Of a DNA stretch of 37,873 nucleotides, positions 22,038 to 30,246 are shown in pieces. A model generated the notes under the pieces. That model did not search any database and was not told the origin of the DNA. It worked only from the letters and a program-made list of their open reading frames with translations. This DNA comes from Arthrobacter sp. AK04 (lineage in GTDB: Bacteria; Actinomycetota; Actinomycetes; Actinomycetales; Micrococcaceae). The stretch covers positions 1 through 37,873 of the forward strand of contig NZ_JAJOMC010000047.1 of NCBI RefSeq assembly GCF_021129155.1, given 5' to 3'. Positions within the stretch are counted from its first letter, which is position 1; each line of letters begins with the position of its first letter. A program made the position numbers and the translations under genes.

Positions 22038-23597
22038 GTGAGTTTGACCATCCCTTCCCCCCTTTCCGGTACCGCCCCCTCCTCAGAAGCTGAAGCTGCC
22101 CCGCAAGCCGGTGCCTCCAAGCCCCGCACCTACCAGGTGCGTACGTTCGGCTGCCAGATGAACGTCCATGACTCAGAGCGGATGGCCGGCATGCTGGAGG
22201 ACGCAGGGTATGTGCCTGCGGAGGATGAGCAGGCCGACATCGTGGTGTTCAACACGTGTGCGGTCCGGGAGAACGCCGACAACAAGCTCTACGGCAACCT
22301 CGGCATCCTGGCTCCGGTGAAGGCCGCAAATCCGGGCATGCAGATCGCGGTGGGCGGCTGCCTGGCGCAGAAGGACAGGGAAACCATCCTGAAGAAGGCG
22401 CCCTGGGTGGATGCCGTCTTCGGCACCCATAATGTTGGGGCCCTGCCCGCACTGCTGGAACGTGCGCGGCACAACAACGAGGCGCAGCTGGAGATCCTGG
22501 AGTCGTTGGACGTCTTCCCGTCCACGCTGCCCACCAAGAGGGACTCCGTCTACTCAGGCTGGGTGTCCATTTCCGTGGGCTGCAACAACACCTGCACCTT
22601 CTGCATCGTGCCCGCCCTCCGCGGAAAGGAGAAAGACCGCCGGCCCGGAGACATCCTTGCTGAGATCCAGGCGCTAGTGGACGACGGCGCCATCGAAGTC
22701 ACCCTCCTGGGCCAGAACGTCAACTCCTACGGTGTGGAGTTCGGCGACCGGCAGGCCTTCTCCAAGCTCCTCCGGGCCTGCGGGGACATCGAAGGCCTGG
22801 AACGCGTCCGCTTCACCAGCCCGCACCCCGCCGCGTTCACGGACGACGTCATTGATGCCATGGCCGAGACCCCCAACGTGATGCCGCAGCTGCACATGCC
22901 GCTGCAGTCGGGGTCGGACAAAGTACTTCGGGACATGCGGCGTTCCTACCGGTCCAGCAAATTTCTGGGCATCCTGGACAAAGTGCGCGACAAAATCCCG
23001 CACGCGGCAATCTCCACCGACATCATTGTGGGGTTCCCCGGCGAAACCGAAGAGGATTTCCAGGCAACACTGGACGTGGTGGAGAAGTCACGCTTCGCCA
23101 CCGCCTTCACGTTCCAGTACTCCAAGCGCCCGGGCACACCCGCCGCTGACTTGCCGGACCAGCTGCCCAAGGCCGTGGTGCAGGAACGGTTCGAGCGCCT
23201 GACCGCCCTTCAGGACCGGATTGCGGCGGAGGAGAACCGGCGCCAGCTCGGACGCCGGGTTGAGGTCATGGTCACGGCGCAGTCCGGACGGAAGGCAGGG
23301 GAGACGCACAGGCTCTCCGGCCGTTCCCAGGACCAGCGGCTTGTGCACTTCTCGGTCCCTGAGGGTGCGCCTGCGCCGCGGCCAGGAGACCTGGTCACAG
23401 TCACCATCACCGAGGCCGCAGCTTTCCACCTCGTCGCCGATCCCGCCCCCGGAGATTACAGCCTTCGCCGTTCCCGCGCCGGTGACGCCTGGGACAGGTC
23501 GCAGGCAGACTCCTGCGGAGCACCGGCACCGGGGTCCGGTGCCGGCGGCAAGGGCGTATCGCTGGGCATGCCCTCGTTGCCCGTCCGCACCCGCTGA
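22038..23597 (+). CDS. miaB: tRNA-2-methylthio-N6-dimethylallyladenosine synthase MiaB
   Basis: A 519-residue radical-SAM methylthiotransferase acting on i6A37 of tRNAs reading UNN codons. The N-terminal UPF0004 domain has cluster cysteines C39, C74 and C108 (TFGCQMNVHDSE, FNTCAVREN, GGCLAQKDRE). The SAM cluster is C182, C186, C189 (CNNTCTFC). A TRAM domain (about 395-460) is followed by a non-conserved tail of about 50 residues, longer than usual. The GTG start is 6 nt after a -10 element. The substrate i6A is made by MiaA, encoded 3 nt downstream. Confidence 0.97.
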   Translation: MSLTIPSPLSGTAPSSEAEAAPQAGASKPRTYQVRTFGCQMNVHDSERMAGMLEDAGYVPAEDEQADIVVFNTCAVRENADNKLYGNLGILAPVKAANPGMQIAVGGCLAQKDRETILKKAPWVDAVFGTHNVGALPALLERARHNNEAQLEILESLDVFPSTLPTKRDSVYSGWVSISVGCNNTCTFCIVPALRGKEKDRRPGDILAEIQALVDDGAIEVTLLGQNVNSYGVEFGDRQAFSKLLRACGDIEGLERVRFTSPHPAAFTDDVIDAMAETPNVMPQLHMPLQSGSDKVLRDMRRSYRSSKFLGILDKVRDKIPHAAISTDIIVGFPGETEEDFQATLDVVEKSRFATAFTFQYSKRPGTPAADLPDQLPKAVVQERFERLTALQDRIAAEENRRQLGRRVEVMVTAQSGRKAGETHRLSGRSQDQRLVHFSVPEGAPAPRPGDLVTVTITEAAAFHLVADPAPGDYSLRRSRAGDAWDRSQADSCGAPAPGSGAGGKGVSLGMPSLPVRTR

Positions 23598-23600
23598 CCG

Positions 23601-24500
23601 GTGGGCTCACCGCCTGTCATCGCCGTCGTTGGTCCCACTGGGTCCGGCAAGTCTGACCTTGCCGTCAACCTTGCCCTGGAACTGGACGGCGAAGTCATCA
23701 ATGCCGACGCCATGCAGTTCTACCGGGGCATGGACATTGGCACGGCAAAAATCACCGACGCTGAACGCAAGGGCGTTCCCCACCACCTACTGGACATCCT
23801 GGAAGTAACCCAGGAAGCCAGCGTGTCGCAGTTCCAGCAGCAGGCCCGGGAGCTCATCACGGACATTCACGCCCGCGGCAAGCGCGCCATCCTGGCCGGC
23901 GGCTCCGGCCTCTACGTGCGGGCCGCCCTGGACGTCCTCGAATTCCCGGGCACTGATCCGCGGGTACGCCAAAGCCTGGAATCCGAACTCGCCGACCAGG
24001 GGACCGCGGTGCTGCTGGAGCGGCTGCGTGAGGTGGATCCGGTGTCCGCCGGCCGGCTGTCAGATGACCGGAGGATTATCCGCGCCCTGGAGGTCCACCA
24101 GCTCACCGGACGGCCGTTCAGTTCCTTCATGCCGCAGCGCGAGTACTTCCAGCCTGCCGTCCAGGTAGGCCTGGCGGTGGACCGTGAGGCGCTTCGGGAC
24201 CGGCTTGCCCGACGCGTGCACAGCATGGTGGACGCCGGCCTGCTCGCCGAGGTCCAACGGCTGGACGCCCGCGGGCTGCGGCAGGGGAAGACTGCCCCCC
24301 GCGCCCTGGGATACTCGCAGTTCCTGCGTGTTATCGACGGCGAATGGACCGTTCCCGAGGCCGCGGAGGACACCATCGTGGCCACCCGCCAGTTCGCCCG
24401 GCGCCAGCTCACCTGGTTCCGGGCCGACCCGCGCATCCACTGGCTGGACTGGCAGGATCCGGCCTTGTTGGCCGCAGCAGTGGGGCTCTGCCGTTTTTAG
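23601..24500 (+). CDS. miaA: tRNA dimethylallyltransferase MiaA
   Basis: A 299-residue enzyme that adds the isopentenyl group from DMAPP to A37 of tRNA. The P-loop GPTGSGKS is at residues 11-18, followed by VINADAMQFYRGMDIGTAK, GVPHHLLDI and, near the C-terminus, TIVATRQFARRQLTWFR. A GTG start immediately follows the miaB stop (3 nt), indicating a miaB-miaA operon. The product is the direct substrate of MiaB. Length and motifs are normal. Confidence 0.97.
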   Translation: MGSPPVIAVVGPTGSGKSDLAVNLALELDGEVINADAMQFYRGMDIGTAKITDAERKGVPHHLLDILEVTQEASVSQFQQQARELITDIHARGKRAILAGGSGLYVRAALDVLEFPGTDPRVRQSLESELADQGTAVLLERLREVDPVSAGRLSDDRRIIRALEVHQLTGRPFSSFMPQREYFQPAVQVGLAVDREALRDRLARRVHSMVDAGLLAEVQRLDARGLRQGKTAPRALGYSQFLRVIDGEWTVPEAAEDTIVATRQFARRQLTWFRADPRIHWLDWQDPALLAAAVGLCRF

Positions 24501-24519
24501 GGCTGCACCGCACGGCCGG

Positions 24520-24525
24520 TACCCT
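24520..24525 (+). promoter_or_regulatory. -10 element of dapF (leaderless)
   Basis: TACCCT followed by TGGAACC (7 nt) and the ATG at 24533, the same hexamer as for miaB. It selects this ATG over upstream in-frame starts that would overlap miaA. Confidence 0.6.
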
Positions 24526-24532
24526 TGGAACC

Positions 24533-25477
24533 ATGGACACAACCCTCGCAGAAACCACCGAGCCGGCCTTCAGCACCCTGAGCGGGCTCCGCTTCTCCAA
24601 GGGGCACGGCACCGGCAATGACTTCGTCCTGGTGGCTGATCCCGAAGGCGTCCACACCATCACGGCCGAAGCAGTTGCAGCCCTGTGCGACCGGCACCGC
24701 GGGATCGGCGGGGACGGCCTCATCCGGGCAGTTCCGTCGCGGTTCCTCCCGGAAGGCCGCGAGCTGCTGGCTGCCGCCCCCGACGCCGAATGGTTTATGG
24801 ACTACCGCAACGGGGACGGCTCGCTGTCCGAAATGTGCGGCAATGGCGTCCGCGTTTTTGTCCATTTCCTCCGGACCGAGGGCCTGATCGAGCTGCCCGA
24901 CGGCGGCGCCCTCACCATTGGTACACGGGCCGGGGTCAAAACCGTGGTGCGGACGGGCGAAGGCTATGCCGTGGACATGGGTCCCTGGGAGTTCATCTTC
25001 CCGGGCGAGGCCACGGCCAAAGCCATGGACTCACTGGTGACGGCCGAGGGCCTGGAGGTTCCACGCCCGGCCCTTTCCGTCAGCATGGGCAACCCGCACA
25101 CGGTTGTTGCCCTCGCCGAGCTTTCCGAACTCGCGGGAACACGGCTGTTCACCGCGCCCGTGGTTGACCCCGTCCCGGCCAACGGGACCAACGTGGAATT
25201 CGTGGTTCCGTCCGAGCCGCTGGTCCACGACGGCGTCGGCTCGGTAACAATGCGCGTGCATGAACGCGGCGTGGGGGAGACCCAGTCCTGCGGAACGGGT
25301 GCCTGCGCCGCCGCTGTGGCCATCCGCCACTGGGCGGGCGCGGAAGCCCCGGACGCCTGGCGCGTCCACGTTCCCGGAGGCGTGGTGGGAGTCAAGTTCT
25401 TCGCCGGTCCAGGAGGCCACGAACACGTGGAGCTCAGCGGTCCGGCAGTTATTGTGGCAAACGGGACGCTTTCCTGA
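24533..25477 (+). CDS. dapF: Diaminopimelate epimerase DapF
   Basis: A 314-residue cofactor-independent epimerase converting LL- to meso-diaminopimelate. The catalytic cysteine pair is C102 (EMCGNGVRVF) and C253 (SCGTGACAA). The N-terminal KGHGTGNDFVL and the IGGDGLI loop are standard. It begins with about 20 extra residues before the conserved part. It is the third lysine/DAP gene of the window after dapB and dapA. The 3' end overlaps the convergent methyltransferase gene by 29 nt. The start is fixed by the leaderless promoter. Confidence 0.97.
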   Translation: MDTTLAETTEPAFSTLSGLRFSKGHGTGNDFVLVADPEGVHTITAEAVAALCDRHRGIGGDGLIRAVPSRFLPEGRELLAAAPDAEWFMDYRNGDGSLSEMCGNGVRVFVHFLRTEGLIELPDGGALTIGTRAGVKTVVRTGEGYAVDMGPWEFIFPGEATAKAMDSLVTAEGLEVPRPALSVSMGNPHTVVALAELSELAGTRLFTAPVVDPVPANGTNVEFVVPSEPLVHDGVGSVTMRVHERGVGETQSCGTGACAAAVAIRHWAGAEAPDAWRVHVPGGVVGVKFFAGPGGHEHVELSGPAVIVANGTLS

Positions 25478-26072
25478 CCTTCAGGATCCGGAACGACTTC
25501 GAGGTGGACTCCCGGCTGACCGTGAACGATTCGTCCAGTTCAGCTGCAAGCCACCGCTGAAGCGAGTCGGCCCCGAGGTTCTTCTGCACCACCAGCCAGG
25601 CCGTCCCGCCCGGAGCCAGGCGCGGAATCCACAGCTTCAGCAGTGAGTGCAGTTCGTCCTTGCCGATCCGGATGGGCGGATTGGACCAGATCGTGTCAAA
25701 GCGCAGCTCGGGATCCACGGCGTCGGGGGTGCTGGCTGTCACGTTGGCAAGCCCCAGTGCTGCGGCGTTCTCGTTCGTCAGCGTGATGCAGCGCTCGTTG
25801 ACGTCCACGGCGTAGACCCGGGCGGAGGGCGCCTTGAGGGCCATGGTCAGGGCAATGGGTCCCCAGCCGCAGCCGATGTCCAGGAGGTTTCCCTGGGGTG
25901 CGGGAGCGGGAACCTCGCTGAGCAGGATCGCCGTGCCTTTGTCGATCCCGTCGGGGCTGAAGATGCCGGAGGAAGTCTGCAGCCTGCGCGTCTGCCCGGC
26001 GAGCTCAACAGCCAGGGGCTTGCGGGTGAAAGGGCCGGCGGGTGTTGCGCTGAAATAATGTGCGGACTCCAT
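25449..26072 (-). CDS. RsmC-like class I methyltransferase
   Basis: 207 residues. The fold matches the single-domain actinobacterial relatives of RsmC (16S rRNA G1207 N2-methyltransferase). Motifs are SSGIFSPDGIDKGTAILL, the SAM-binding DIGCGWGP (65-72), AVDVNERCITLT and the catalytic NPPI (130-133). The E. coli enzyme carries an additional N-terminal domain that is missing here, so the rRNA target is inferred only. The ATG at 26072 is preferred to start codons further upstream because TACTCT (-10) lies 8 nt before it and because homologues begin MESxHYF. Its end overlaps the end of dapF by 29 nt. Confidence 0.88.
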   Translation of the reverse strand: MESAHYFSATPAGPFTRKPLAVELAGQTRRLQTSSGIFSPDGIDKGTAILLSEVPAPAPQGNLLDIGCGWGPIALTMALKAPSARVYAVDVNERCITLTNENAAALGLANVTASTPDAVDPELRFDTIWSNPPIRIGKDELHSLLKLWIPRLAPGGTAWLVVQKNLGADSLQRWLAAELDESFTVSRESTSKSFRILKVRKASRLPQ

Positions 26073-26080
26073 AACTGGCC

Positions 26081-26086
26081 AGAGTA
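26081..26086 (-). promoter_or_regulatory. -10 element of the RsmC-like gene
   Basis: TACTCT on the minus strand, 8 nt before the ATG at 26072, giving a leaderless or near-leaderless transcript. Confidence 0.5.
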
Positions 26087-26131
26087 GTTCCCCTTGCAGC
26101 GTAAAGGGAAACCGCGGGTATGGCCCTCTGC

Positions 26132-26137
26132 TACGCT
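26132..26137 (+). promoter_or_regulatory. -10 element upstream of hflX
   Basis: TACGCT followed by GGAGGGC (7 nt) and the ATG at 26145. No strong -35 is seen. It lies about 45 bp from the divergent -10 for the methyltransferase and would start a transcript about 375 nt ahead of hflX. Confidence 0.55.
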
Positions 26138-26144
26138 GGAGGGC

Positions 26145-26165
26145 ATGTTCCTGATCTTCGAGTAG
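26145..26165 (+). CDS. Putative leader micro-ORF (MFLIFE) upstream of hflX
   Basis: A six-codon ORF, ATG to TAG, placed 7 nt after a -10 hexamer, so the mRNA should begin with its start codon. The peptide MFLIFE is hydrophobic, and its FLIF core recalls the IFVI of the ErmCL arrest peptide, though that resemblance is weak evidence. It is followed by several hairpins and, 354 nt later, by hflX, a ribosome-splitting GTPase induced by macrolides in mycobacteria and Listeria. A role as a translation sensor is inferred. It could also be a chance ORF. Confidence 0.4.
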   Translation: MFLIFE

Positions 26166-26519
26166 CCGGCACGGGCCACGCCCGTCCCGAAGCCTGTCCT
26201 CAAGCGACAGCATGTCCCACCCAGCGATGCGGTTTCTCCGAATCTTCCGCTGCGTGCACCGGACCAGGCGGAATCCGCCTGTTCTGGTCGCCGGACACAC
26301 TCGAAAGTCAGCTTCCTGCTGGACTTATCGCCGTTTTCCGGCTTTTCCCTTCTCCGCCACAAATCAATATGTGGCACCTCTGCCAGTGCTGCCATCCGCA
26401 GCGCCGGCCCAGCAAGCCAGGAGGCTTGGATGACCGCAGGCCGTCAGCCCACCGCGAATACTTCCCCAACCACCAGCAATCGGCACTATTCTGGAACTGC
26501 CGAATCTTCTAAGGAGACC
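26166..26519 (+). promoter_or_regulatory. Structured leader region of hflX
   Basis: 354 bp with no convincing gene. Three hairpins stand out: ACGGGC-CAC-GCCCGT (26171-26185, starting 5 nt after the micro-ORF stop), CTGTC-N7-GACAG (26194-26210) and a long stem at 26269-26304 (AGGCGG-AAT-CCGCCT flanked by a second helix ACC/GGT and CCGG/CCGG). A second -10-like TATTCT at 26487-26492 offers a short-leader promoter. An AAGGAG Shine-Dalgarno is at 26511-26516. The region is less GC-biased than the genes. An ORF at 26212-26433 has poor codon bias. Confidence 0.45.
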
Positions 26520-28103
26520 ATGACCAGCCAGCCCAACACCGGATCAGATCCAGCCGCCCAGGACATGAGTCCCGAGGAAATCCAGGCTGTCATTGACCGG
26601 ATTCTCTCCAAGGACGTACCGGCCAGGACCCCCAGCCCGCACAGCGGCGAGGCGAAGGGCAGCGACGGAAAGTCAGTGTTCGGCAAAGCCCAGGCAATTT
26701 CCCGCTTGGACGAAGAACATTCAACGTACGACGGCGACCAGCAGGACCTCGAGGAACGCCGCGCCCTGCGCCGTACCGCAGGACTGTCCACCGAACTGGA
26801 AGACGTCACTGAGGTCGAGTACCGCCAGCTGCGCCTTGAGCGCGTTGTCCTGGCGGGGCTCTGGTCCGAAGGCACGCTGGCCGACGCCGAGAACTCGCTG
26901 CGGGAACTCGCCGCCCTTGCCGAAACTGCCGGCTCCGAAGTCCTGGACGGACTGGTCCAGCGCCGTGACAAGCCGGACCCCGGAACGTTCCTGGGCTCTG
27001 GCAAAGCGCTTGAGCTCCGGGACATCGTGATGTCCACCGGCGCGGACACTGTTGTTGTGGATGCCGAGCTCGCACCCTCGCAGCGCCGTGGCCTGGAGGA
27101 CATCGTCAAGGTCAAGGTCATCGACCGGACAGCCCTGATCCTGGATATCTTCGCCCAGCACGCCAAGAGCCGCGAAGGCAAGGCGCAAGTGGAGCTGGCG
27201 CAGCTCGAATACCTCCTGCCGCGCCTTCGTGGCTGGGGCGAGTCGATGTCCCGCCAGGCCGGCGGGCAGGTGGGTGGCGCCGCGGCCGGCATGGGCTCGC
27301 GTGGTCCTGGTGAAACGAAGATCGAGCTGGACCGCCGTCGCATCCGCACCCGGATGGCCAAGCTGCGGCGCGAGATCGCCGCGATGAAGCCGGCACGCGA
27401 GACCAAGCGGGCCAACCGCCGTCGTAATTCCGTGCCGTCCGTTGCGATCGCCGGCTACACCAACGCGGGCAAGTCCTCGCTGCTCAACCGCCTGACCGAC
27501 GCCGGCGTCCTGGTGGAGAACGCACTATTCGCTACCTTGGACCCGACTGTCCGCAAGGCGGAGACCGCGGACGGGCTGGGCTACACGCTCGCGGACACTG
27601 TGGGCTTCGTCCGGTCGCTGCCTACGCAGCTGGTGGAGGCGTTCCGCTCCACGCTGGAGGAAGTTGCAGACGCGGACCTCATCCTCCACGTGGTGGACGT
27701 ATCGCACCCGGACCCGGAAGGGCAGATAGCTGCGGTCCGCAAGGTCTTCAGCGAAGTGGACGCCCGCAAGGTGCCAGAGATCATCGTGCTCAACAAAGCC
27801 GACGCGGCCGATCCCTTCGTGGTGGAACGGCTCAGGCAGCGCGAGCCGCGGCACGTAGTGGTGTCCGCACGCACGGGACAGGGCATCGCGGAGCTGCTCA
27901 AGGCGATCAGTGACGCCATTCCCAGGCCAGGGGTCAAGCTGGAGCTGCTCATCCCGTACGATCGCGGAGACCTGCTCAGCAAACTCCACGAATCTGACGC
28001 CGAGATCATCAGCGTGGACCACGTGGAGGAAGGCACCCGGGCCGTGGTGATGGTCCGGGAAGGCTTTGCGGCCGAACTGGAACCCTTCGTCAGCAATGAC
28101 TGA
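26520..28103 (+). CDS. hflX: Ribosome-splitting GTPase HflX
   Basis: 527 residues. An N-terminal HflX domain (about 110-300, with LAPSQRRGLEDIVKVKVIDRTALILDIFAQHAKSREGKAQVELAQLEYLLPRL in pieces) precedes the Era-like GTPase domain. G1 is GYTNAGKS (312-319), the G3 region is ADTVGF (about 358), and G4 is NKAD (425-428). A polar N-terminal extension of about 100 residues is longer than in E. coli HflX. The ATG at 26520 has a clear Shine-Dalgarno. An in-frame ATG at 26430 would add 30 unconserved residues. HflX splits stalled or inactive 70S ribosomes. The stop overlaps the dinG ATG by 8 nt. Confidence 0.95.
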   Translation: MTSQPNTGSDPAAQDMSPEEIQAVIDRILSKDVPARTPSPHSGEAKGSDGKSVFGKAQAISRLDEEHSTYDGDQQDLEERRALRRTAGLSTELEDVTEVEYRQLRLERVVLAGLWSEGTLADAENSLRELAALAETAGSEVLDGLVQRRDKPDPGTFLGSGKALELRDIVMSTGADTVVVDAELAPSQRRGLEDIVKVKVIDRTALILDIFAQHAKSREGKAQVELAQLEYLLPRLRGWGESMSRQAGGQVGGAAAGMGSRGPGETKIELDRRRIRTRMAKLRREIAAMKPARETKRANRRRNSVPSVAIAGYTNAGKSSLLNRLTDAGVLVENALFATLDPTVRKAETADGLGYTLADTVGFVRSLPTQLVEAFRSTLEEVADADLILHVVDVSHPDPEGQIAAVRKVFSEVDARKVPEIIVLNKADAADPFVVERLRQREPRHVVVSARTGQGIAELLKAISDAIPRPGVKLELLIPYDRGDLLSKLHESDAEIISVDHVEEGTRAVVMVREGFAAELEPFVSND

Positions 28104-30153
28104 CGTCGTGGCCCCTGAAGCCACGGAGACGGCCGGCGAGCAGTTCGTGATCGAACTGCTCGACCGGGCCGTTGCCGGCATGGGCGGACAAAGCCGTGAG
28201 GGCCAGCATGAGATGGCCAGGCAGGTGGCCCGTGCGCTGGGAACGGGGGACCACCTCCTGGTCCAGGCAGGCACGGGCACCGGCAAGTCGCTGGCCTACC
28301 TGATACCCCTCATCGCCCACGCCCTGGAAAGCAACAAGCCTGCCCTGGTGTCCACGGCCACGCTTGCGCTCCAGACGCAGATCGTTGGCCGGGACCTGCC
28401 CCGGCTGCTCAAAGCCATTACTCCCGCCCTGGACAGGCCGGTCAAGGTGGCCCTGGTCAAGGGGCGGTCCAACTATGTCTGCCGGCACAAGCTGGAAGGC
28501 GGCTTTCCCAGCGAGGAACCGGCGGAAGGCCAGCTGTTCAGCCTGGGCGAGGACACCAGTGTGCCGCACTTCGCGGCAGCCGCTGGCGGACCCTCGTCCC
28601 AGCTGGGCAAGGAAGTGGTACGCCTGCGGGAGTGGGCGGAGAAGACCGCCACGGGCGACCGGGACGAGCTGCTGCCAGGCGTGACGGACCGCGCCTGGCG
28701 CCAGGTGTCCGTGACGTCCATGGAATGCCTCGGCGCCCAAAAGTGCCCCCTGGCAGCAGAGTGCTTCAGTGAACTTGCCCGCCAGGATGCTGCGGAGGCC
28801 GATGTTGTGGTCACGAACCATGCGATGCTCGCCGTCAGCGCCTTTGAGGGGCTTGCGGTCCTGCCCGAGTACGACGTCGTGGTGGTGGATGAGGCGCATG
28901 AACTCCAGGACCGGGTCACGGGGGCGGTCTCCGGCCAGCTGTCCGTGGCAATGGTCCATGCCGCTGCCGCCGGTGCCCGCAAGCACACGGCCATCACCGT
29001 TGACGCGCTCAACGCCGCGGCCGCCAACCTGGAACTTGCCCTCGCCGGCGTGCCGAACGGACTGCTGCCCAACGGGCTGAATGACGAACAGCTGGACTGC
29101 GTGGACCAGCTGCGCGATGCCTGCCGGGCCGCCCTTTCTGATTCGAAGGGGGACGGCAATGCAGCGCCCGACGGCGGGAGGCAGCTTGCGCGGTCCCGCC
29201 TGATGCTCATCCTGGAACTTTGCGAACGGCTCCTCGCTGCCCGGGAGAACCGCGAAGTAGTGTGGTTTTCCCGCGCCAGCTCCTTTGATCCAGCGCAGGG
29301 GTTTTCCCAGCCGGATGAGACGGCGCCGGCCTTGATCAACGTTGCGCCCCTGTCCGTGGCCGGGCGGCTGCGGGAGGGCCTGTTCGCCGGGCATACGGTT
29401 GTGCTGACTTCTGCCACGCTGGCCATCGGTTCAGCGTTTGAGCCCGCCGCCGGCGGTCTGGGACTCGTGGGTGAGGGTGCCCCCCGCTGGAAAGGCGTGG
29501 ACGTGGGGTCGCCCTTCGACTACCCCAAGCAGGGCATCCTTTACGTTGCCGGGCACCTGCCGAAGCCCGGAAGGGGCGCATCCCCGGAAGCACTGGACGA
29601 GCTCGAGGCCCTTATCCGTGCCTCCGGCGGCGGCGCACTATGCCTGTTCTCCTCCCGGCGCGCCGCAGAGGAAGCCGCCGAAGCACTGCGCCCAAAGCTG
29701 GACATGACGGTCCTCTGCCAGGGCGACTCCACCATGACCGCCCTGGTGAAGCAATTCGCCGACGAGCCCGATACCTGCCTGTTCGGGACCATGTCCCTGT
29801 GGCAGGGCGTGGATGTCCCTGGGGGTTCCTGCCGGCTTGTGGTGATAGACCGCATTCCATTCCCGCGGCCGGACGATCCCCTTATGACTGCGCGTTCCCG
29901 GGCCGTGGCACAGGCTGGCGGAAACGGCTTTATGTCGGTTTCGGCCACCCATGCCGCCATCCGGCTCGCCCAGGGCGCAGGCCGGCTGATCCGCTCCACG
30001 GGGGACAAGGGAGTGGTGGCTGTGCTTGACTCCCGGCTGGCCACCGAGCGCTACGCCGGGTTCCTCCGGGGAGCGCTGCCGCCGTTCTGGTCCACAACGG
30101 ACCGGAAGACGGCAATCGCGGCCCTGGAGAGGCTTGCGGGCGAGAACGCCTGA
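28096..30153 (+). CDS. dinG: ATP-dependent DNA helicase DinG-type
   Basis: A 685-residue XPD/DinG family 5'-3' helicase. Walker A is AGTGTGKS (58-65) and the DEAH box is at 265-268. Four cysteines at 129, 211, 217 and 223 form the expected iron-sulfur cluster. C-terminal helicase motifs include LFGTMSLWQGVDVPGG and GAGRLIRS. It probably resolves R-loops or replication-blocking structures. The ATG at 28096 overlaps the hflX stop, so the two genes are coupled. A TTG at 28066 is an alternative. No LexA box was found upstream, so unlike E. coli dinG it does not look directly SOS-controlled here. It converges on lexA. Confidence 0.93.
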   Translation: MTDVVAPEATETAGEQFVIELLDRAVAGMGGQSREGQHEMARQVARALGTGDHLLVQAGTGTGKSLAYLIPLIAHALESNKPALVSTATLALQTQIVGRDLPRLLKAITPALDRPVKVALVKGRSNYVCRHKLEGGFPSEEPAEGQLFSLGEDTSVPHFAAAAGGPSSQLGKEVVRLREWAEKTATGDRDELLPGVTDRAWRQVSVTSMECLGAQKCPLAAECFSELARQDAAEADVVVTNHAMLAVSAFEGLAVLPEYDVVVVDEAHELQDRVTGAVSGQLSVAMVHAAAAGARKHTAITVDALNAAAANLELALAGVPNGLLPNGLNDEQLDCVDQLRDACRAALSDSKGDGNAAPDGGRQLARSRLMLILELCERLLAARENREVVWFSRASSFDPAQGFSQPDETAPALINVAPLSVAGRLREGLFAGHTVVLTSATLAIGSAFEPAAGGLGLVGEGAPRWKGVDVGSPFDYPKQGILYVAGHLPKPGRGASPEALDELEALIRASGGGALCLFSSRRAAEEAAEALRPKLDMTVLCQGDSTMTALVKQFADEPDTCLFGTMSLWQGVDVPGGSCRLVVIDRIPFPRPDDPLMTARSRAVAQAGGNGFMSVSATHAAIRLAQGAGRLIRSTGDKGVVAVLDSRLATERYAGFLRGALPPFWSTTDRKTAIAALERLAGENA

Positions 30154-30164
30154 TGCCCTGGGCA

Positions 30165-30219
30165 GGGCAGTGTTTGGCTGGGCGGAGTGTTTGACCCTGC
30201 GCAGGCCTAAACACTGCCC
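30165..30219. terminator. Long inverted repeat between dinG and lexA
   Basis: GGGCAGTGTTT (30165-30175) and AAACACTGCCC (30209-30219) form an 11-bp perfect inverted repeat with a 33-nt loop that contains another GAGTGTTTGACC copy and CCTGCGCAGG. It lies between convergent genes and is the best candidate for bidirectional termination, although the loop is longer than usual. Confidence 0.55.
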
Positions 30220-30246
30220 GGGCCTGCTACCCAGCGGGGAACCTGG

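Noticed and set aside
26212..26433. A 73-codon ORF in the hflX leader that overlaps a later ATG by ATGA
   Set aside because: Its third-position GC is well below that of neighbouring genes, its protein has no recognisable pattern, and no Shine-Dalgarno is seen. It remains possible as a second leader ORF.
28040..28095. LexA box upstream of dinG
   Set aside because: No match to the box was found, so direct SOS control of dinG could not be supported.
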